In this document: positions 62,072-64,000 of the stretch, one piece after another
Layout of the letters: the number at the start of each line of letters is the position of its first letter
Numbering within the stretch: the stretch's first letter is position 1
Origin: Streptomyces sp. CB00455
Lineage (GTDB): Bacteria; Actinomycetota; Actinomycetes; Streptomycetales; Streptomycetaceae
Reading direction: 5' to 3'
NCBI RefSeq assembly: GCF_001905445.1
Contig: NZ_LIVQ01000003.1
Span: forward strand, 434,102-498,101
Length of the DNA: 64,000 bases
Notes under the pieces: model-generated
Told to the model about the DNA's origin: nothing
What the model saw: only the letters and a program-made list of their open reading frames with translations
Databases searched by the model: none
Translations under genes and position numbers: made by a program

Positions 62072-62138
62072 GCCGTCATGATCGGCTGCCTGCCGGGCCC
62101 CTGGCAACGGCCCTGGAAACGGTCTCGCGGCCACGGCC

Positions 62139-62900
62139 TCAGCCGCGGCCGATGTACGGCATCGACGTCGCCATGACCGTCGCGAACTGGACGTTCGCCT
62201 CCAGCGGGAGCTCGGCCATGTGCAGCACGGTGCGGGACACCTCGGCGGCGTCCATCACCGGTTCGGCCGCCAGCTGCCCGTTGGCCTGGAGGATGCCGCT
62301 CTGCATCCGCTCGGTCATCTCGGTCGCCGCGTTGCCGATGTCGATCTGGCCGCAGGCGATGCGGTACGGGCGCCCGTCCAGCGACAGCGATTTGGTGAGG
62401 CCGGTCACCGCGTGCTTGGTCGCCGTGTAGGCGACGGAGTGCGGGCGGGGCACGTGCGCCGAGAGGGAACCGTTGTTGATGATGCGGCCGCCCTGCGGGT
62501 CCTGCCGCTTCATCTGCCGGAAGGCGGCCTGCGCGCACAGGAAGGCCCCGGTCAGGTTGACGTCGACCACCGCGCGCCAGGCTTCGTAGGTGAGGTCCTC
62601 CAGAGGGACGCCGCCCGGCCCGAAGGTGCCCGCGTTGTTGAACAGCAGGTCGAGGCGCCCGTACCGCTCGGCCACGGTCCCGAACAGCGCGGTCACGTCG
62701 TCCGGGTCGCTGACGTCGGCCCGGACGCACAGGACGTCGGCGCCGTCCCCGGCCGCCCCGGCCGTCTCCTCCAGCGGCTCCCTCCGGCGGCCCGCCGCGG
62801 CCACCGACCAGCCGGCCGCGGCCAGGGTCAGGGCCACGGAACGGCCGATACCGGATCCGGCCCCGGTCACCACGGCGATCTTCTCGGCGCTTGCGTTCAT
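62139..62900 (-). CDS. Short-chain dehydrogenase/reductase
   Basis: A 253-residue SDR-family oxidoreductase. It has the NAD(P)-binding motif [15 protein letters not shown] near 10-24, the structural [10 protein letters not shown] near 86, the catalytic Ser in IINNGSLSA and YTATKHAV near 157 (Tyr and Lys). The GRR after the second strand ([11 protein letters not shown]) suggests NADP preference. The substrate is unknown. It lies upstream of the phzF-like gene on the same strand (67 bp) and may be co-transcribed. It diverges from the MFS exporter. Confidence 0.93.
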   Translation of the reverse strand: MNASAEKIAVVTGAGSGIGRSVALTLAAAGWSVAAAGRRREPLEETAGAAGDGADVLCVRADVSDPDDVTALFGTVAERYGRLDLLFNNAGTFGPGGVPLEDLTYEAWRAVVDVNLTGAFLCAQAAFRQMKRQDPQGGRIINNGSLSAHVPRPHSVAYTATKHAVTGLTKSLSLDGRPYRIACGQIDIGNAATEMTERMQSGILQANGQLAAEPVMDAAEVSRTVLHMAELPLEANVQFATVMATSMPYIGRG

Positions 62901-63009
62901 GGGGCCGCAGGGTACGTCACACCGGGCTCGGGCCTCCGGACGTTCCGACAGCTGAGAGCATGGGTCGGTCAGGGGTGCACGCAGGAAGACGAGACGAGTG
63001 GAGATCCGC

Positions 63010-64000
63010 ATGTCGGAGAAGGCCCCCGCGACGGCCCGTACGCCCGAGCCGTCACCCGATTCCTCCTCCGCGCCCCCGGCCACCGCCCCCCTGACGGCCG
63101 CGCGCCGCACCGGTCTGCTGGTCACCTTCATACTCGGCGGGCTGACCGCCCTCCCGCCGCTGTCCATGGACATGTACCTGCCGGCCCTCCCGGAGGTCAC
63201 CGACGCCCTGCACAGCCCCGCCGCGACCGTCCAGCTCACCCTGACCGCCTGCCTCGCCGGCATGGCGCTGGGCCAGCTGGTCATCGGGCCGATGAGTGAC
63301 AAGTGGGGCCGGCGACGGCCGCTGCTGACCGGCATGGCCGTGTACGTCCTCGCCACCGCGATCTGCGCCCTCGCGCCGACCACCGAACTGCTGATCGGCT
63401 TCCGCCTGCTCCAGGGCCTGGCCGGGGCCGCCGCGATCGTCATCGCCCGGGCCGTCGTGCGCGACCTGTACGACGGGGTGGAGATGGCCCGGTTCTTCTC
63501 CTCCCTGATGCTCATATCCGGGGTCGCGCCGATCATCGCCCCGCTCATCGGCGGGCAGGTGCTCCGCTTCGCCGACTGGCGCGGGGTGTTCGTCGTCCTG
63601 ACCGCCGTCGGCCTGGTGCTGACGCTGATGGTCTGGCGCGGCCTGGAGGAGACCCTGCCGCCCGAGCGGCGGCACACGGGCGGGGTCGGCTCCGCGCTGC
63701 GGACCATGCGCGGGCTGCTCGGCGACCGCGTCTTCGCCGGTTACACGCTGGCCGGCGGCTTCGCCTTCGCCGTGCTCTTCTCCTACATATCCGCCTCGCC
63801 GTTCGTGGTGCAGGAGATCTACGGGGCGTCGCCGCAGGCCTTCAGCCTGCTCTTCGGCATCAACTCCGTCGGCCTGATCATCGTGGGCCAGATCAACGGC
63901 AAGCTGCTGGTGGGCCGGGTCAGCCTCGACAAGGCCCTGGCCGCCGGGCTCGGGACCCTCACGGTCGCCTCGGTGGCGCTGCTCCTCATGTCGGCCGGGG
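63010..64000 (+). CDS. Bcr/CflA-family MFS drug exporter (3' end outside window)
   Basis: The first 330 residues of a 12-helix exporter. After a hydrophilic, Pro/Ser-rich N-terminus of about 33 residues, helix 1 contains [16 protein letters not shown], the Bcr/CflA hallmark. The motif-A loop is [16 protein letters not shown] near 96 and motif B is [21 protein letters not shown] near 136. It expels drugs such as chloramphenicol- or bicyclomycin-like compounds in known members; the substrate here is not known. The frame remains open to the window end, so the C-terminal helices are missing. Confidence 0.93.
   Translation, partial: MSEKAPATARTPEPSPDSSSAPPATAPLTAARRTGLLVTFILGGLTALPPLSMDMYLPALPEVTDALHSPAATVQLTLTACLAGMALGQLVIGPMSDKWGRRRPLLTGMAVYVLATAICALAPTTELLIGFRLLQGLAGAAAIVIARAVVRDLYDGVEMARFFSSLMLISGVAPIIAPLIGGQVLRFADWRGVFVVLTAVGLVLTLMVWRGLEETLPPERRHTGGVGSALRTMRGLLGDRVFAGYTLAGGFAFAVLFSYISASPFVVQEIYGASPQAFSLLFGINSVGLIIVGQINGKLLVGRVSLDKALAAGLGTLTVASVALLLMSAG

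Noticed and set aside
1..64000. tRNA, rRNA, transposase or phage genes
   Set aside because: None was recognised by eye: no CCA-ended cloverleaf-like block, no DDE transposase or integrase motifs. A covariance-model scan was not possible here.

Overview
The window is chromosomal DNA of a high-GC actinomycete, almost certainly a Streptomyces. The signs are very high third-position GC, many GTG/TTG starts, 4-base stop/start overlaps, and a set of characteristic genes: a GH13-CBM41 double pullulanase, a CBM20 alpha-amylase, malEFG with Reg1/MalR-type LacI regulators, glnE close to glnA2, an AfsR-like BTAD regulator, DrrAB and EfeUOB. I found no tRNA, rRNA, CRISPR array, transposase or prophage, and no secondary-metabolite core enzyme. 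It reads as core-chromosome sequence with several accessory islets. The first gene (tyrosine phosphatase) and the last (Bcr/CflA exporter) are cut by the window edges.

Layout. 1-5.7 kb: phosphatase tail, a large membrane-anchored unknown, a probable non-heme iron enzyme with its own ferredoxin-type reductase and a TetR regulator, and a GNAT acetyltransferase. 5.7-22.2 kb: a starch/maltodextrin locus. Secreted alpha-amylase and a 1785-residue double-catalytic pullulanase form one minus-strand operon. The maltose ABC operon malE-malF-malG-aglA-lacI runs leftward, and a second aglA-lacI pair diverges from it to the right, so the importer is flanked by mirror-image glucosidase/regulator cassettes. 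CTTGC/GCAAG operator-like sites lie before both the amylase and the mal operon. The importer ATPase is absent and is presumably MsiK encoded elsewhere. 22.4-34.1 kb: PAP2 phosphatase, GlnE, two tandem secreted PIG-L deacetylases with long C-terminal regions, then glnA2 followed by a gamma-glutamylcyclotransferase-fold protein. 34.3-41.8 kb: a surface/metal-related set (DUF3105, DUF305, multicopper oxidase, DUF4190/DUF4352-like), a hydrolase and a DUF998 membrane protein, with repeat-rich spacers. 42-48.1 kb: NAD synthetase, an EEP hydrolase, PanB and a DrrAB exporter. 48.2-55 kb: a 1212-residue AfsR-like regulator, a site-2 protease, an F420-dependent NADP reductase and small unknowns. 55.1-61.2 kb: methionine aminopeptidase and two iron modules, heme oxygenase and the EfeO-EfeB-EfeU uptake system, each preceded by DmdR/IdeR-like iron boxes and interleaved with two PhzF-family genes. 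61.2-64 kb: PhzF, SDR and MFS genes.

The clearest physiological story is starch use. Extracellular amylase and pullulanase release maltodextrins, MalEFG imports them, and cytoplasmic GH13 glucosidases hydrolyse them, all under two LacI paralogues. The second is iron-responsive heme and elemental-iron acquisition. Recurrent structural oddities are palindromes between convergent genes whose arms contain the stop codons of the flanking genes (13.4, 48.1, and partly 31.9 and 43.8 kb).
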